Positions 18,886 to 28,692 of a stretch of 58,170 bases of DNA are shown here, in pieces. The DNA is from Caldilineaceae bacterium (GTDB lineage Bacteria; Chloroflexota; Anaerolineae; Caldilineales; Caldilineaceae). The stretch covers positions 1 to 58,170 of the forward strand of contig JAGNDO010000014.1 of NCBI GenBank assembly GCA_018003515.1, given 5' to 3'. Position 1 is the first letter of the stretch; every line of letters begins with the position of its first letter. The notes under the pieces were generated by a model. That model saw only the letters and a program-made list of their open reading frames with translations. It did not search any database and was not told the DNA's origin. The translations under genes and the position numbers were made by a program.

Positions 18886-18914
18886 TTGTCAACTGAAGAC
18901 AATTCCACTATAGT
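18886..18914 (+). promoter_or_regulatory. sigma70-type promoter for HTH-membrane gene
   Basis: TTGTCA (18886-18891), 17-base spacer, TATAGT (18909-18914). Both boxes match consensus in five of six positions at ideal spacing. Expected start about 18921, roughly 57 bases before ATG 18978. Confidence 0.65.
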
Positions 18915-18956
18915 AGGGCGCAGGTCCGGTGTCCACACACAAAGCGTAAAATCCTC

Positions 18957-18971
18957 TTCACGAAACGTGAA
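18957..18971. promoter_or_regulatory. palindromic operator candidate
   Basis: ttcacg-aaa-cgtgaa, a perfect 6-3-6 inverted repeat ending seven bases before the ATG of a Cro-type HTH protein. It overlaps the position a ribosome-binding site would take, and no other good RBS is visible. A natural autoregulation site, by inference. Confidence 0.5.
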
Positions 18972-18977
18972 AAAGCC

Positions 18978-20543
18978 ATGTCCAGCACATTTGGATCACT
19001 TTTACGTAAACATAGAGAGACCTCAGCCGATCCTCCCACGGGCAAGAAACTTTCCCAGGAGCGCTTGGCTGAGTTCATGTCTGTTGCGCCTGCGACAATC
19101 AGCAACTGGGAAAACAATCGACGCACGATTGGATCTGACGAACGCCCCGTGCTGATGACGTTGGTGGTGACACTGCACAAATATGGCGGGCTTGCTACAT
19201 TAGGCGAAGTCAACGAGCTGCTGCATGCCGGTGGCTACCAGGGATTGACCCAAGACGAACAGATCCAGTTTCTACCCGCTTTGGCTGTCGAGGAGAAAGA
19301 CACCATGCTCACCCAGTCTCAGTTGCATCACCGCCTGGCCAAATCGACCGTGGCGGCCATCTTCACCGGCCCAGACTGGCCCGAGGATGATTCCCGGCTA
19401 GCTGCAGCCGTCCTTCACCTGTTAGGCGCCCCGTTCAACAACTTCACCCCCGCCCAGGGATTGCGGCTGATCAGTATGCTCATGCTCTGGATCTTCTCGG
19501 CGGCCATCTGGTCCCAAGCCCTGGTATGGCCTTTTTTGAGCCAGGGTGCCATGCTGCAAGCCTGGATCCTCTGGGGCGGCATGACCGTGGTGGCCCCACT
19601 GCTGCTTGGCCAGATCATCAAGGCGGACCGCCAGAACAATCTTGTGGAGACCACGGGCGCAAAGTGGTCCATCGCCCTGGTGCGCACGACCGGAGCCTTG
19701 GCTGGCTATCAGGTTGGGGCCGGCATGATTTTGCTGGCCGTTCTGGCCCTCTTCTACCTTGGCCTTTTGCCCCGCAGCCAATGGCTGATGGCCGGGTTGG
19801 CCGGACTGCCCCTCGTGATCGGGTACGCCGCGGCAAGACGCATGCCCCTGATCCACTTCCGGGTTTTCTCGAAATATCATGACGCGGAAGAGGCGTTTCA
19901 TCTTGAGGATGGTGATTGGGCCATGTTCTTCGCCTTTTTCATCCTGGGTCCGGCCCTGGCGGTGATGTTTGTGGTGGGGCAGCCCTGGTCCTGGCCGCCC
20001 CTGGTTGGGGCCGCCATGCTTGGGATTGTCTTTATGGGCGTAGCGGCTCTACACCTCTTGGCCGGACGTCTGGGCGAAAAGTTTGTACCGGCGGAGGCAT
20101 GGGCGCTGCTGCTGGGGGTTCCCCTGGGGCTGCAAATGGCCATCCAACCGGGGGCCGAACCCCTGCTGGGGCTTGGCCTGATTGCCGGGCTGGTGGTGCT
20201 GGCCGTGGGGCTACGTCGGCGCAAGGAGACGCCCAGTTTCGTGCAGATGATCAGCTTCCTGGGCATCCTGGTGGGGATTGGGGTTCTGCTCCAAGTCAAT
20301 GTGTGGGCAGGCAGAGCGGGCGCGCTGATTGGGGCTTGGGTAGCGTGGCGCTGGCTGGGGGATCTGTTCCGGCAGATGGCCGGGTTCTGGTTGGTTGTTC
20401 TGCTACTGGTCGGCTGCCTCGTGCTTCTAGAGATGACGGATCTGCCGGCCTGGGTGATTCGGGGCGGGTTTGGGGTGGGGGTGGTGGGAGTTGGGGTGTG
20501 GGAGGTGCGGAGGGGGGAGGACTCTCGAACCCGTGAACGATGA
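18978..20543 (+). CDS. Cro-type HTH fused to polytopic membrane domain
   Basis: 521 residues. Residues about 5-65 form a Cro/C1-type HTH: KKLSQERLAEFMSVAPATIS then NWENNRR as recognition helix end. From about residue 155 the chain is hydrophobic with roughly eleven membrane spans, for example LISMLMLWIFSAAIW, MILLAVLALFYLGLL, MFFAFFILGPALAVMFVV and MAGFWLVVLLLVGCLVLL. It ends in a charged tail. Such a layout places the DNA-binding head at the membrane. No transport or enzyme motif is visible. Upstream lie a strong promoter and a 15-bp palindrome. No known named family is assigned. Confidence 0.75.
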   Translation: MSSTFGSLLRKHRETSADPPTGKKLSQERLAEFMSVAPATISNWENNRRTIGSDERPVLMTLVVTLHKYGGLATLGEVNELLHAGGYQGLTQDEQIQFLPALAVEEKDTMLTQSQLHHRLAKSTVAAIFTGPDWPEDDSRLAAAVLHLLGAPFNNFTPAQGLRLISMLMLWIFSAAIWSQALVWPFLSQGAMLQAWILWGGMTVVAPLLLGQIIKADRQNNLVETTGAKWSIALVRTTGALAGYQVGAGMILLAVLALFYLGLLPRSQWLMAGLAGLPLVIGYAAARRMPLIHFRVFSKYHDAEEAFHLEDGDWAMFFAFFILGPALAVMFVVGQPWSWPPLVGAAMLGIVFMGVAALHLLAGRLGEKFVPAEAWALLLGVPLGLQMAIQPGAEPLLGLGLIAGLVVLAVGLRRRKETPSFVQMISFLGILVGIGVLLQVNVWAGRAGALIGAWVAWRWLGDLFRQMAGFWLVVLLLVGCLVLLEMTDLPAWVIRGGFGVGVVGVGVWEVRRGEDSRTRER

Positions 20544-20587
20544 CCGACCGTGAATCCATCCACACTCAAACCGATTTCAGAGAAAAG

Positions 20588-20618
20588 CCCCAGCCCAGGC
20601 GAAATACCTGGGCCGGGG
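20588..20618 (-). terminator. hairpin terminator of PH-domain gene
   Basis: ccccagcccagg (20588-20599) pairs with cctgggccgggg (20607-20618) with one mismatch around a 7-base loop. On the minus strand it is followed by CTTTTCTC, a weak U-run. It sits seven bases past the minus-strand stop and 44 bases past the opposite gene's stop. Confidence 0.6.
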
Positions 20619-20624
20619 CAGTAT

Positions 20625-21056
20625 TCATCCCTGCAGAATCCGTTGAACATAAACGAAACGTTCTAATCCAGGCAATATGGTCGTCTGGCCATCTATTGAT
20701 GTGATAACAAGCGTCCCAATCCCAAATACGCGATCGATCAAGCCTTGGCGGCACTCGACAACCGAAGATGTCAAGTTCCATGTTCGATCGCTGCGGGATA
20801 GCCAGCCGCTGCGCACGCTAATCCGAGTCGGTGTCACAACCACCTCATTTACCATCCACTTCAGATACCCCCAGATGAACTTGGCTCCGGCCCAGAGCGC
20901 AATGACCTGAAGGCCTATCTGCAGACCCACTGCATCGGGTGCGAACCGCAGATAACAGGCCAGGAACGCCACGACAAAACCAATGAACAAAACAAGGTAG
21001 ACCAGCAATGCAGGGAGCACTTGCACTAAATGCTTTCGGCAGCGAACTTCTGACAT
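20625..21056 (-). CDS. membrane-anchored bacterial PH-domain protein
   Basis: 143 residues. Two membrane segments (VLPALLVYLVLFIGFVVAFLA and QIGLQVIALWAGAKFIWGY) are followed by a compact beta-rich cytosolic part. That part has the pattern of bacterial PH domains (DUF304/bPH2): VVVTPTRISVRSGWLSR, WNLTSSVVECRQGLIDR, FGIGTLVITSIDG. Function is probably scaffold-like; none is assigned. ATG 21056 is preceded by AAAGGAG. The frame continues upstream but without homology. Confidence 0.75.
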   Translation of the reverse strand: MSEVRCRKHLVQVLPALLVYLVLFIGFVVAFLACYLRFAPDAVGLQIGLQVIALWAGAKFIWGYLKWMVNEVVVTPTRISVRSGWLSRSDRTWNLTSSVVECRQGLIDRVFGIGTLVITSIDGQTTILPGLERFVYVQRILQG

Positions 21057-21574
21057 CGAAATTCTCCTTTCCTTGTCTATGCATGCGGAGACACAGGTCA
21101 TCGCAAGTTGAGCCGTGACGTCAACTACACGGGAATCCACTCCTTTCGGTTGAACGCAGACAAATCAGAAAGAAGCAGGTTGGCCGATCTGGAAGATTGC
21201 GTACTTCGAATAACACATTTGTTCCGTATTCCTGCGAACCACAGATGATCCATACTCTGGACGCTCATGATTTCTCTACCTTCTGCGAGAATTTTACGGT
21301 GCATACAAGGGTGATTTGTAACACCAGTATGCAGCAAGATTTTCTGGCCGTCTTGATACTAGGCTAACAGAACCGTGTCAGCAACGCGACAAATCTAACA
21401 CGATCGATTGTCATTCTTGTCATCCATCTATCATGATTTTGGATGATCGCTCTCGTCATTTTTCTGTTATGATAGCCCTATCAGGATTACAACCTGCCAA
21501 CCACTTCCTCTTCCCCTCGTCCCACCGTATCCTCCAATTCGAGCCTCAATAATTGTTTAGTTCTGGAGTCCTAT
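21057..21574. other. AT-rich gene-free leader of the signalling operon
   Basis: About 520 bases between divergent genes, clearly more AT-rich than surroundings. An extended -10 box TGTTATGAT lies at 21465-21473, about 100 bases before the GTG at 21575; no good -35 pairs with it. Two ttgtcat-type repeats near 21409-21420 could be activator sites. A 47-codon minus-strand frame (21125-21268) is present but has a poor RBS and no family. Confidence 0.4.
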
Positions 21575-23806
21575 GTGAGCGCTAAACTGCAAATCGGCGA
21601 GAAATACCAGATTCGAGTAATCCGTCAACTTCGCATTGGCCTGCTCGTGGAGTTGGCCGATGGCAGGCGCGGGATTGTGCGGGAGCGGGAAATCGCCTGG
21701 TCCCAGGAGGAAAGCCTTACTTGGCGCGAACGCTACCAGCCAGGGGAGGAACACCAGGCGGTTCTGCTCAAGGATGATGGAGACGCTCTGGAATTGAGCC
21801 TGCGTCTGGCCATCCGGGATCCGTGGATCAATGCGGCCGAAAGCCATCGACCCGGTGCGTGGGTGCAGGGAATCGTCACCGGTCTGGACGAGAGCGGCAC
21901 CTTCGTCGAGTTGGAGCCGGGCGTGATGGCAAGGCTGCACCAGAACCAGCTTCCCGATTGGAACCGGCAGGAACTCCAGGATCTCTTCTGGCCTGACGAT
22001 ACGGTGCGGGCGGAGGTGATCGGCGTCGATATTCCAGCTCGGGAGATCACTCTCTCCATGAAAAACCTTTTAGCCCGGCGCTGGCCCACGGACAGGACCG
22101 ATACTTTTCGCGCCCAACCGTTGCCAAAGCAGAGCAAAGAGGAAGACGAACAAGTCGAAACACGGCTGCCCTTGGAAATTCTCGCCAGCCAGGGTATGCG
22201 CAGCATTTTGATCATCGAAGACGATCCGCGGCAGAACCAGGCCATTACCGATCAACTGCGGCGGGCCGGCCATCGAGTGCAAGGAGTGCTCGACGCCGAG
22301 CAGGGACTCAGTCTGCTGGCACGGGAAGCCTTCGATATCGTTCTGTCCGACGCAGGACTACCAGGGATGGATGGCGTCGAAGTCCTCAGACGCGTGCGTC
22401 AGGACTATCCTCAGACATGCGCCTTTTTGATGACTGACTGGAGCAAAGCCGATCGGCGCAACGGCGAAATCGCCGCCTTGGAAGAGCAAGGGATTCGTCT
22501 CCTGCTCAAGCCACTCACGCCCTTGGATCTCTTCCGCATTTTTGAAACCGACAATGCACCCGTTTTCTACTCCGCCGAGCGCACCCTGGCCACAGCCCAA
22601 CCTCTACCCGCCTTCGTGGATCAGCAGATATCTGTCCAACAACGCCTGCATCAGGTGTTGGACGAATTTCGCTCTCTAACCCAGGCCACACAGGCCGTGC
22701 TCTTTGTCCGATATCCCGACCAAGGGCAGATCGAAGTGGCGGACAGTTGCGGGCGCGGCCATTTCAACCAGTCTGCGGTCATCCACCTGCTTCACAGCCC
22801 CGTGCGCGACGCCATCGAGGATCGGCTTCTGGTGCGGGTGCGGGATAGCCAGCAGGTAGCAAAATATGTACGCTATCTGCTTCCACTCCTGTCTTTTCGA
22901 TCGTGTCTGGGTGCGCCTATTTCGGGAAATCTCGCCAGCCAATACGCACTTTTTCTCTTTTTCGCCCAGACAAACGGGTTTGATGAGGGCGCAGAACAGA
23001 TGGCCCAGGCCGGCGCCTTGGCCCTGGGCGCTCTGCTGGAACAGCAAATAATCCTCGAACGCATGGCTGAGATGCAGCGCACCCTGCTGGTGGGCCATTT
23101 GACCAGTGCCCTGGTCCACGAGGCCAACCATCAACTCAGCCCGATTGTCTTTGCCCTGGAGGAGCTGCAAGACCAGTGTGGGCGGGTGGAGAGATCGATT
23201 GGAGGACCGGTTGCCGATGCGCTACAGGAAATGCAGGAGACCCGGACAGCCCTAGACAGTCTCTCCATGGGCCTGCAAAATTTGATGCGCACCACCAAAA
23301 TGTTTGGCCGCATCACCGTCCAAGATGAAGTTCGGATGGTGCGGATCGATAAGGTGTTAGGCCGCTGCATGGAACTGCTCAAGGATATGGCAGACCGCGC
23401 CCACGTCGTATTGGAATACGAACCGCCGACCCAGATTTTGGTGACGAAGGCCAAAGAGACGCTGGTCCAGCAGATCCTGCTCAATCTGCTGCTGAATGCC
23501 GTGCAGCAGATTGCCCTGACACGACCGGCGACCGGCGGGCGTGTGCATGCCTTTATTCGTAAACAGACGACGGGGCAGCGTGTGGCGATACAGATCGGCA
23601 TTGAAGACGACGGACCGGGCATCCACCGCAGCCAGTGGCAACGCATCTTTGACCTGGGCATGACCACGCGCAAGTCTGAGGGAAGTGGTCTGGGGTTGTA
23701 TCTGGTAGAACGACTGTGCGAAGAAATCCACGGACACGTCTCCGTTGAAGAGAGTGCCATCCTATGGGGGACGCGCTTTGTGGTTGAGATTCCTGTCAAT
23801 TTGTAG
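21575..23806 (+). CDS. hybrid histidine kinase with two N-terminal S1 domains
   Basis: 743 residues. Residues about 7-78 and 90-165 are S1/OB-like: IGLLVELADGRRGIV, then AWVQGIVTGLDESGTFVELE and ITLSMKNLL. A receiver domain follows (about 209-325; IIEDD acid pocket, phosphoacceptor Asp259 in SDAGLPGMDG, Lys in LLLKPLTP). Then come a GAF-like domain (about 345-500), a dimerisation helix with His515 in ALVHEANHQLSP, and HATPase (LLNLLLNAVQQI, EDDGPGI, GSGLGLYLVERL). The start is GTG with GGAG six bases upstream; an ATG two bases earlier is followed at once by TGA. S1 domains normally bind RNA, so this sensor may read RNA or ribosome state (inference). First of four genes. Confidence 0.85.
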   Translation: MSAKLQIGEKYQIRVIRQLRIGLLVELADGRRGIVREREIAWSQEESLTWRERYQPGEEHQAVLLKDDGDALELSLRLAIRDPWINAAESHRPGAWVQGIVTGLDESGTFVELEPGVMARLHQNQLPDWNRQELQDLFWPDDTVRAEVIGVDIPAREITLSMKNLLARRWPTDRTDTFRAQPLPKQSKEEDEQVETRLPLEILASQGMRSILIIEDDPRQNQAITDQLRRAGHRVQGVLDAEQGLSLLAREAFDIVLSDAGLPGMDGVEVLRRVRQDYPQTCAFLMTDWSKADRRNGEIAALEEQGIRLLLKPLTPLDLFRIFETDNAPVFYSAERTLATAQPLPAFVDQQISVQQRLHQVLDEFRSLTQATQAVLFVRYPDQGQIEVADSCGRGHFNQSAVIHLLHSPVRDAIEDRLLVRVRDSQQVAKYVRYLLPLLSFRSCLGAPISGNLASQYALFLFFAQTNGFDEGAEQMAQAGALALGALLEQQIILERMAEMQRTLLVGHLTSALVHEANHQLSPIVFALEELQDQCGRVERSIGGPVADALQEMQETRTALDSLSMGLQNLMRTTKMFGRITVQDEVRMVRIDKVLGRCMELLKDMADRAHVVLEYEPPTQILVTKAKETLVQQILLNLLLNAVQQIALTRPATGGRVHAFIRKQTTGQRVAIQIGIEDDGPGIHRSQWQRIFDLGMTTRKSEGSGLGLYLVERLCEEIHGHVSVEESAILWGTRFVVEIPVNL

Positions 23807-23841
23807 CCAGTAGCAGCGAGGGCCGATAGAAAGGACCCCCC

Positions 23842-26800
23842 ATGGCACGCATTCTGATTGTAGACGACGACGATGTGTGGAGTGTGATGCTGGTCCGCCG
23901 CCTGGAACGGGAAGGCCACCAGACCGAGTACACCCTGAGTGCCGAGTCCGCTCTGGAGAAACTCCAACAGGCAAGCGAAGGCTACGAGATTCTCCTGATC
24001 GATCAACGGCTGGGGCCAGGCATGGACGGTATCGAATTGCTGAAGCAGTTGCGCGCTGTCAGCCCCGGCTCCGACGCTGTCCTCTTCACGGGACTGGACG
24101 ATCCCAGCGTGGGCTTGCAGGCCTACCAGGCCGGCGCCTACCGTTACCTGCGCAAACCCTTTGAACCCCAGGAGTTGATCCTGATCATTCAATCCCTCCT
24201 CCATTGGCGGGAGGCCAGCTATGAACGGGGGTGGCTGCACACCCTCAATGAGGTGGTGGAGGCGCTGCAACGGGCCAGCACCATTGCGGAGGTGGGTGAA
24301 GTGCTTGTCAACGGCGGAATTCGCCTGGGCTTTGACCGGGCGCGCTTCTACACCGTGCGAGAGATCGACGGAACGCCGACCCTCTTCGGTCTATGCCAGG
24401 CTGGGGTCAACCAGGTCATCAAGTTTAAGCAGATCGTGCGCCCGCTGGCCCAGACAATCTACAGCAAACGCGCCGTAGAGAACCGCCAGCCGACCTTCTT
24501 CACCGACTACGAACTCGGCATTGGCTTCCTGGCCGAATTCGAGACCACCGAGGGGACGCCCTACCGCTATGGCAACTGGGTCAGCATCCCACTTTTCCGA
24601 GGAGAGTCTTGCATCGGCATTCTCAACCTGGACAATTGCCAAGGACAGCGCCAAGTTCCCCAAGAGCAGAGGGAGTTGTTGCGACTCTTCGTAGGCCAGG
24701 CAGTCAGCGCCCTGGAGCGTGTGCTGCGCAACAAGGATGAACAGGTTGTGGATCAGATCGTCCGGCGCATCTTGCAGCACATGGGTGACCCGGCCGAAGA
24801 AGGCAGCCTGGATCGACTGCTGCACGCTACACTCAGCGAGTTGACGGCCTATGTACCTGTGCCTAATTTTATGGTGGTACTCAAGAGCCGGGATACGGAT
24901 GGGTTTTACACCCGCCTACACATCGAAAACAATGAGGTAGTACGCAACCCTTACTGGCGTTCCAACTCGGAAAAGGGCATGATCTGGTGCGTACTCACCT
25001 ACGGTCATCCCCTCTTTCTGCCCCAGGGCACGCAGGAACATCGGGACAAATACGGCCTGCACCAGGTGGGCAACCGATCCGCCCGTTCCTGGATGGCCGC
25101 CCCCCTGCGCATCGGCGACCAGATTGTGGGTGCACTGATTGCCGAGGATGACGACTGCGAAGATATCTTCAAAGCGGATCATTTTGATCTACTACAGGCC
25201 CTGGCTGACCGGCTGGCCGCTGTGATTCAGACCGCTTGGCTGAACGAGCAGGAACGGGCGTACAGTAAACTGCTGCGCCAACTCCAAGACGCCAGCGAAC
25301 TGAGCGCGGGCTTTGATGAAGAAAAACTGTGGTTGACCACCTTGACCCTGTGTACGGCCAATTACGGGGCCAGTTTCGAGCGAGCCATGCTTTTTCTGGC
25401 TGAAGAGGGCGGTGCCCGCCTGCGCGGGCGCATGGCCATCGGCCATCTGCAATGGGAGGACGCAAAGGTCGACTGGGAAGAAAATGTGCGCGACGGCACG
25501 GACTGGGATAAGTTTTTGGCTGCCCTGAAAGCGGGATCCATCGCGCCGACGCCCTTACACGGGGCGGTGTGCGACTACGCCTTTGCCGTGGGCGATGACG
25601 CCTTCGCCGAGGTTCTACAGGGGAAGGGTGTCATCGTTCTTTCGGAAGAAGAGGCCCAGACTCGTCTGCCCGCGGACTTCCTGGCCCGCTTCGACGTCAC
25701 CGCCTATTGCCTGCTGCCGGTCAAAGCCGCCGGCCAGATGATTGGCGTGGTCGTACTGGACAACATCTGGGGAAAGACCCCGCGGCGCGTCGGCGTTCTC
25801 GACATCCTAGACACTCTGACCAACCAGGCAGCTCTACTCCACGAGAACCTACGTAAGACCCGCGCCCAGGAGCAACTGATCGCGGTCCAGCACGAGGTGC
25901 TGGTGCAAGCGGTCAATCGCCCGCTGCAAGAGACTTTACGGCGGATCTGCGAGGCTATCCAAAACATTGCCGCGGCAGATCTGGTCGCCATCTATCCCCT
26001 GCGAGATGACGGGCATCGATTGCTTCACGATCACGACCATACGGCTCGCGTGGGTCGGCGCAACACACCTGCTCCACAGCTTCAACCTGCGCCCAGCGGC
26101 CTATCGAAACATGTGCTTCTCGAAAAAAAACCAGTATTCATAGAAAATGTACGAGAGGATCTGACTCCCTATTGCGATGAAGTGCGCGCAGATGCGCTTA
26201 TTGTCAAAAATGAGAAGATCCAGGCCACGATCTGTGTGCCCATTTTGGGTCTACGCACAGGCAAGCCGCGTGGTCTTCTCTATGCGGACTACCGAACGTC
26301 CCGTCGCTTCACTGAGCACGACCGGGCGATGGCCGAAGCCTTTACCCACCTGACCGCCACGGCCATAGGCAACTGGCGCGATGCCCAGGGGTTGCGGGAT
26401 ACCCAGGAGGCACGGGAGGAGGAACTGCGCCGTTTGGGCCAGGTGTTGGAGGGCGCTCTGGTCGCCGAGAGTGACGAACGCCAGATTACTCAACTCCTGC
26501 TAGATGTAGTTCCCGCGATCTTCGCGCCGTTGCACGTCACCTCTCGCATCATACTGAAAGAGTGGCAGCGCACAACGCCAAACGGTGAACCGGTGGAGAT
26601 CCATCATTACTTTTCCCCGGAACAAAGCTCATCTAAAGAACAATTGATATTGGCAAAGGACGACAATGGTATTTGTAGTCGGGCTATGAGAAATGGCCAG
26701 GCTGAAAACATCGAAAACGCGCATGCGGACTCAGATTATAGGGAACGCGACAAATATACACTTTCCGAATTGGATGTACCCATTCTGGTAGATGGGCAAG

Positions 26801-28692
26801 TGGTGGGTGCTCTGAACATTGAATCACCGCAGTTGGCGGCCTTCACAAAGTACCACGAAGAAATGGCCCGACGCTTTGCTCACGTGGCAGCGCTGGCGTT
26901 GGGAAATGTGCGACGGCAGAAGAACTTGCACACAGTGTTGAAAGCGGCGAGTGCCATTACCGGCCCCCATGACTTGCCCCATACCCTACGCCAAATTGCC
27001 GAAGAGGTCCGGCAGGCCGTGCCCAATCTCTCTACTTTGACCATCTGGTACAAGGATCCGCAAAGCGGCGATCTGAAGTTGGCAGATTCCTACTTTGGCG
27101 TGCGTAACCAAGTGGACCTGTTGGCCGATCCGCCCAGAGAAGATGGTATGGTGCGCTATGCTATGACGCTCCATGAGCCACTCTGGGTCACGGATGTAAT
27201 GCTGAATGAACGATTCGCCAGCAAGAAGTTCGTCGAAACAGAGGGAATCCGTTCCACAGCTGTCTTTCCTCTCTGGGCCCAGGAAGAAGCCATGGGCGTC
27301 ATGTTCTTCAGCTATCGAGAATCACATCCGTTTACCGAGGAAGAGAGGCGACTTTACCCCATCCTGGTAAAGGTGGCGGCTGCCAGCATCCAAGATGCCC
27401 TGCTGCTTGAAAAAGCTCGCACCGAACATCAGCAGGCAGAGAAAGTAGGACAGCGCTTCCAGATGGCCTTGGATGTCACCGAAACAGTTGGCAAGGAACT
27501 GGATCAGGAGAAGCTCATTGGGAAAATCTTAACCCGAATTCAACGGGACGATCTCTTCCCTAACACAACATCTGCGATTTTACGCTACGACAAAGAGGAT
27601 GACAGCCTAGTCTTCACTCCCTCCTCCCTGCCCTTCTATTTTCCTGAAGATCCTGCTCACCCAACGGTACGCATTGTTCCGATGGACGGCAAATCCCTCG
27701 TGGCGGACGTAGCGCGCAAGTCATTGGCAAACCGGCAGAAAAAGTACATCAATGAAGGCAGCGTGCAGAACAATCCCGACTACATGAATGTACGCTCTGA
27801 CACCCAATCGGAGCTTGCCATCAGTTTGTGGAGTGAGGAAAAGGGACTGCTCGGTGTGCTTGTACTGGAAAGCACCAAAGAAAATGCTTTCGATGATGAC
27901 GTCGTACAGACAGCCTGGCTGCTGACCAAACAAGTGCGTATGGCAATAGAGCGATCCCTGGAACGCGACGAGATGGAGGTCAACAATACCATCGCTGCAG
28001 CTACCGCGTGGGCTACAGAGATTGCCCACGATATCGAACAGGAGATCTATCACATCCGTAGTAGTGTGGAGGCCCTGCGCAATCCCTCTGATGCAGGACA
28101 GACTGTCGGGCATTACTTCACCGTCATTGACGAGAGTGCTCAGCGGCTTGTCGCTGCCACACCGCCCGAATCCCAGACGGCCGAACCGATTGCGATCGAT
28201 AATTATCTGTGTACAGTCGTCTCAAATTCGGTAGCAGAGATCGGCGGGGATATCGAAACCGACTTCGCTTTCTATTGTGATGGCTTGGAGGTCGAAAGTT
28301 ATCCATTGGCTCTGGAACGCATCATGCGTCACCTAGTGCGTAACGCCCGCGAGGCCATGGAAAAACAGACGACCAGGAAGATATTCAGGATTGAAACCGA
28401 ACTACTTGATGCAAGCGATCAAATCGAGATTCGTATTTCTGATACAGGTCCTGGCATCCCTCTAGACCGGCAGTATCAGGCCTTCCGTCGACGCTTCTCC
28501 CGTAACAATAACGGTCACGGTGGACTGGGACTGATGCTCATCTATTTTCTGGTTAAAACAATCGGCGGTACCATTCGTATTCTCCCCTCCAACCCAGGCT
28601 GGGGTGCGACTTTCGCTATTCGCCTGCCACTGCGGCCGTCATCGAAGTCTGCTAACATCCCGGAGACCCCAAATGGGCAATCAACGAACTAG
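23842..28692 (+). CDS. giant REC-7xGAF histidine kinase
   Basis: 1616 residues. Receiver 1-125 with Asp54 in LLIDQRLGPGMDG and Lys in YLRKPFEP. Then about seven GAF-type sensor domains in series (about 135-295, 310-465, 475-680, 680-860, 865-1030, 1030-1195, 1200-1375), each ending in a helical linker. A dimerisation region follows with His1396 in ATEIAHDIEQEIYHI, then HATPase with MRHLVRNAREAME, ISDTGPGIPL and GHGGLGLMLIYFL. No membrane segment, so cytosolic integration of small-ligand or redox cues is likely. It follows the S1 kinase by 35 bases. Base composition becomes distinctly AT-richer from about 26.6 kb on. Confidence 0.88.
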   Translation: MARILIVDDDDVWSVMLVRRLEREGHQTEYTLSAESALEKLQQASEGYEILLIDQRLGPGMDGIELLKQLRAVSPGSDAVLFTGLDDPSVGLQAYQAGAYRYLRKPFEPQELILIIQSLLHWREASYERGWLHTLNEVVEALQRASTIAEVGEVLVNGGIRLGFDRARFYTVREIDGTPTLFGLCQAGVNQVIKFKQIVRPLAQTIYSKRAVENRQPTFFTDYELGIGFLAEFETTEGTPYRYGNWVSIPLFRGESCIGILNLDNCQGQRQVPQEQRELLRLFVGQAVSALERVLRNKDEQVVDQIVRRILQHMGDPAEEGSLDRLLHATLSELTAYVPVPNFMVVLKSRDTDGFYTRLHIENNEVVRNPYWRSNSEKGMIWCVLTYGHPLFLPQGTQEHRDKYGLHQVGNRSARSWMAAPLRIGDQIVGALIAEDDDCEDIFKADHFDLLQALADRLAAVIQTAWLNEQERAYSKLLRQLQDASELSAGFDEEKLWLTTLTLCTANYGASFERAMLFLAEEGGARLRGRMAIGHLQWEDAKVDWEENVRDGTDWDKFLAALKAGSIAPTPLHGAVCDYAFAVGDDAFAEVLQGKGVIVLSEEEAQTRLPADFLARFDVTAYCLLPVKAAGQMIGVVVLDNIWGKTPRRVGVLDILDTLTNQAALLHENLRKTRAQEQLIAVQHEVLVQAVNRPLQETLRRICEAIQNIAAADLVAIYPLRDDGHRLLHDHDHTARVGRRNTPAPQLQPAPSGLSKHVLLEKKPVFIENVREDLTPYCDEVRADALIVKNEKIQATICVPILGLRTGKPRGLLYADYRTSRRFTEHDRAMAEAFTHLTATAIGNWRDAQGLRDTQEAREEELRRLGQVLEGALVAESDERQITQLLLDVVPAIFAPLHVTSRIILKEWQRTTPNGEPVEIHHYFSPEQSSSKEQLILAKDDNGICSRAMRNGQAENIENAHADSDYRERDKYTLSELDVPILVDGQVVGALNIESPQLAAFTKYHEEMARRFAHVAALALGNVRRQKNLHTVLKAASAITGPHDLPHTLRQIAEEVRQAVPNLSTLTIWYKDPQSGDLKLADSYFGVRNQVDLLADPPREDGMVRYAMTLHEPLWVTDVMLNERFASKKFVETEGIRSTAVFPLWAQEEAMGVMFFSYRESHPFTEEERRLYPILVKVAAASIQDALLLEKARTEHQQAEKVGQRFQMALDVTETVGKELDQEKLIGKILTRIQRDDLFPNTTSAILRYDKEDDSLVFTPSSLPFYFPEDPAHPTVRIVPMDGKSLVADVARKSLANRQKKYINEGSVQNNPDYMNVRSDTQSELAISLWSEEKGLLGVLVLESTKENAFDDDVVQTAWLLTKQVRMAIERSLERDEMEVNNTIAAATAWATEIAHDIEQEIYHIRSSVEALRNPSDAGQTVGHYFTVIDESAQRLVAATPPESQTAEPIAIDNYLCTVVSNSVAEIGGDIETDFAFYCDGLEVESYPLALERIMRHLVRNAREAMEKQTTRKIFRIETELLDASDQIEIRISDTGPGIPLDRQYQAFRRRFSRNNNGHGGLGLMLIYFLVKTIGGTIRILPSNPGWGATFAIRLPLRPSSKSANIPETPNGQSTN

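Noticed and set aside
21125..21268. 47-codon minus-strand ORF in the signalling operon leader
   Set aside because: Poor RBS spacing, no recognisable domain or signal; kept only as a note.
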